Source: JBBSOW01 sp038259365
Lineage (GTDB): Bacteria > Actinomycetota > Actinomycetes > Propionibacteriales > Propionibacteriaceae
Length of the DNA stretch: 14,019 bases
Direction of reading: 5' to 3'
NCBI GenBank assembly: GCA_038259365.1
Contig: JBBSOW010000079.1
Location: forward strand, 1-14,019
In this document: positions 12,864-14,019 of the stretch, piece after piece
Layout: every line of letters starts with the position of its first letter
How positions within the stretch are numbered: position 1 is the first letter of the stretch
Notes under the pieces: model-generated
Database searches by the model: none
What the model was told of the DNA's origin: nothing
Seen by the model: the letters and a program-made list of their open reading frames with translations, nothing else
Program-made: the position numbers and the translations under genes

Positions 12864-13952
12864 CTACGAGGAGATGGCCGCGTAGGCGGAGCGGAGGGTC
12901 TGCTCCTGCGGCCCGGTGAGGATCGAGGCCCGGGCGAGGGCGTCCAGGACGACGAACCGCAACGTGCTGCCGCGGGTCTTCTTGTCCAAGAACATCGCCG
13001 CGTACAGCTCGGGCCAGGCCTCGGCGGCGTAGCCGGTCGGCAACTGCAGCGTCTCCAGGATGCTGTGGTGCCGATCGGCGACGGCGTCGTCGAGGCGGCC
13101 GCTCACCCGCGCCAGCTCGGCGGCGAAGCACATGCCGATCGCGACGGCGTCGCCGTGGCGCATCCGGTAATTCTCGGCCCGCTCGATGGCGTGGGCCAGG
13201 GTGTGGCCGTAGTTCAGCAGCTCGCGCCCCACCCGTTCGCCCGAGCTCGTGCGCTCGCGAAGATCCTGGCTCACCGTCTCGGCCTTCACCGCGATCCCCC
13301 GGGCGATGATCTCGGCCAGTTCGGGTGACGCGGCATCGACGACGGCCTCGGGGGCGGCCTCGATGATGGCCAGGATCTGGGGATCGGCGATGAAGCCGCA
13401 CTTGGCCACCTCGGCCAGGCCGGCCCGCAGGTCCGCCGGCGGGAGGCTCGCCAACAGGTCCAGATCGCACAGCACCGCGCGCGGCTCGTAGAAGGCGCCG
13501 ACGAGGTTCTTGCCCGCCGCGATGTTGATGCCGGTCTTGCCGCCCACGGCGGCGTCGACCATGCCCAGCACGGTGCTCGGGACGGTGATGAGATCGACCC
13601 CCCGGAGGTAAGTGGCGGCCACGAACCCGGCCAGGTCCGTGGTGGCTCCCCCGCCGAACCCGATCACCAGGTCGGAGCGGGTGAGCCCGGCCTCGGCGAG
13701 CGCGGCCCAGCAGTTCGCCAAGACCTCGGGGGTCTTGGCACGTTCGGCGTCTGGCACCTCGACGATGCGCACGCGCGCGTGCACGCGCGCGTTCAGAGCG
13801 TCCGTGAGCCGCGGCAGCCAATCCCGCAGGCTGGCCGGCGCGAGGATGGCGATCCGCTCGGCCTCGCCCACCAACGCGGGAAGCTCGGCCAAGGCGCCGT
13901 GACCGAGGCAGACGGTGTAGGGACGTTCGGCGGTAACGTCGATGCGTTTCAC
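12864..13952 (-). CDS. aroB: 3-dehydroquinate synthase
   Basis: 362 residues, full length. It converts DAHP to 3-dehydroquinate using NAD+ and a divalent metal, the second step of the shikimate pathway. Motifs seen are the NAD-binding GFGGGATTDLAGFVAATYLRG (98-118), VDAAVGGKTGINIAAGKN (132-149), the metal-ligand region GLAEVAKCGF (178-187, Glu181), LLNYGHTLAHAIE (245-257, His250 and His254) and RHGDAVAIGM (265-274, with His266). The start is the GTG at 13952, which overlaps the aroK stop (GTGA), and a GGGG sits 7 bases upstream inside aroK. In many actinobacteria the next genes are aroQ and pepQ, then efp; here the unrelated yqeY converges and efp is 8.5 kb away. A 22-bp perfect palindrome lies inside the coding region at 13771-13792. 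Confidence 0.97.
   Translation of the reverse strand: MKRIDVTAERPYTVCLGHGALAELPALVGEAERIAILAPASLRDWLPRLTDALNARVHARVRIVEVPDAERAKTPEVLANCWAALAEAGLTRSDLVIGFGGGATTDLAGFVAATYLRGVDLITVPSTVLGMVDAAVGGKTGINIAAGKNLVGAFYEPRAVLCDLDLLASLPPADLRAGLAEVAKCGFIADPQILAIIEAAPEAVVDAASPELAEIIARGIAVKAETVSQDLRERTSSGERVGRELLNYGHTLAHAIERAENYRMRHGDAVAIGMCFAAELARVSGRLDDAVADRHHSILETLQLPTGYAAEAWPELYAAMFLDKKTRGSTLRFVVLDALARASILTGPQEQTLRSAYAAISS
13771..13792. repeat. 22-bp perfect palindrome with alternating purine-pyrimidine tract
   Basis: The sequence is its own reverse complement: ACGCGCGCGTG followed by its mirror complement. Alternation of purine and pyrimidine extends over 13765-13792 (28 bp), mostly CG steps. It codes for residues 54-60 of AroB (around NARVHAR), so it may simply reflect codon choice for Ala, Arg and Val. 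Such tracts can adopt Z-DNA or a cruciform. Confidence 0.85.
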
Positions 13953-14019
13953 CGCTCAACCCCTCGGACCGGTTCGCCCTCCAGCCAGCCGAGGATCTCC
14001 TCGACGACCTCGCCGGGAC
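13949..14019 (-). CDS. aroK: Shikimate kinase, C-terminal fragment (partial at window edge)
   Basis: Only the last 23 codons are in view, reading PGEVVEEILGWLEGEPVRGVER to a TGA that overlaps the aroB GTG by 4 bp. The amphipathic VVEEILGWL helix fits the closing helix of shikimate kinase, but the fragment is too short to prove identity. The call rests mainly on the very common aroK-aroB arrangement with overlapping ends in actinobacteria. A different upstream gene is possible. Confidence 0.65.
   Translation of the reverse strand, partial: PGEVVEEILGWLEGEPVRGVER

Noticed and set aside
12748..13959. Second 403-codon minus frame over aroB
   Set aside because: It is an Arg/Gly/His-rich shadow of aroB in a different frame.

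Overview
The window is high-GC DNA from an actinobacterium (Actinomycetota). This rests on the GC-rich third codon positions, GTG/TTG starts, the actinobacterial CarB motif MGGLGSG, the EF-P and NusB sequence types, and the aroK-aroB / efp-nusB / carA-carB neighbourhood. A Propionibacteriales-type genome is a guess that the sequence alone cannot settle.

Layout. Positions 1-4313 (minus strand) hold a housekeeping block read right to left: efp, nusB, a GNAT-like acetyltransferase, carA and the 5' part of carB. Positions 4314-4502 are a divergent control region with a candidate efp promoter and two related 14-bp dyads that look like MntR operators. Positions 4503-6496 hold a translationally coupled mntH-mntR pair (NRAMP manganese importer and a DtxR-family regulator with the manganese-type metal ligands). 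Positions 6543-10382 hold three genes that each resemble an antibiotic-resistance family: an APH-like phosphotransferase, a pentapeptide-repeat protein, and a Tet(M)/Otr(A)-type ribosomal protection GTPase. Hairpins follow the first two, and a 30-codon leader ORF precedes the third. Positions 10383-12400 are visibly less GC-rich. They contain one single-pass membrane protein of unknown function (minus strand), a possible gene remnant and about 520 bp without a convincing gene. Positions 12401-14019 return to housekeeping genes: yqeY (plus) converging on aroB and the 3' end of aroK (minus).

How it fits together. In many actinobacteria aroK-aroB lies close to efp-nusB, and nusB close to the pyrimidine genes. 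Here about 8.5 kb of metal-transport, resistance-like and unknown genes separates aroB from efp, so the middle reads as an accessory segment inside a conserved block. The classical pyrR-pyrB-pyrC genes are not present between nusB and carA; a GNAT gene lies there instead.

Most unusual signals. (1) An in-frame, perfect 54-bp (18-codon) tandem repeat interrupts carB just after the conserved NDIT, exactly at the window edge. (2) A hairpin with G-run and C-run arms of very similar layout sits in frame in an extra 44-residue C-terminal tail of carA. Together they suggest a family of small C-run palindromic elements tolerated inside coding genes, although an assembly artefact must be excluded for the carB copy. 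(3) The mntH promoter carries two related operator boxes. (4) A candidate leader peptide precedes the ribosomal protection gene.
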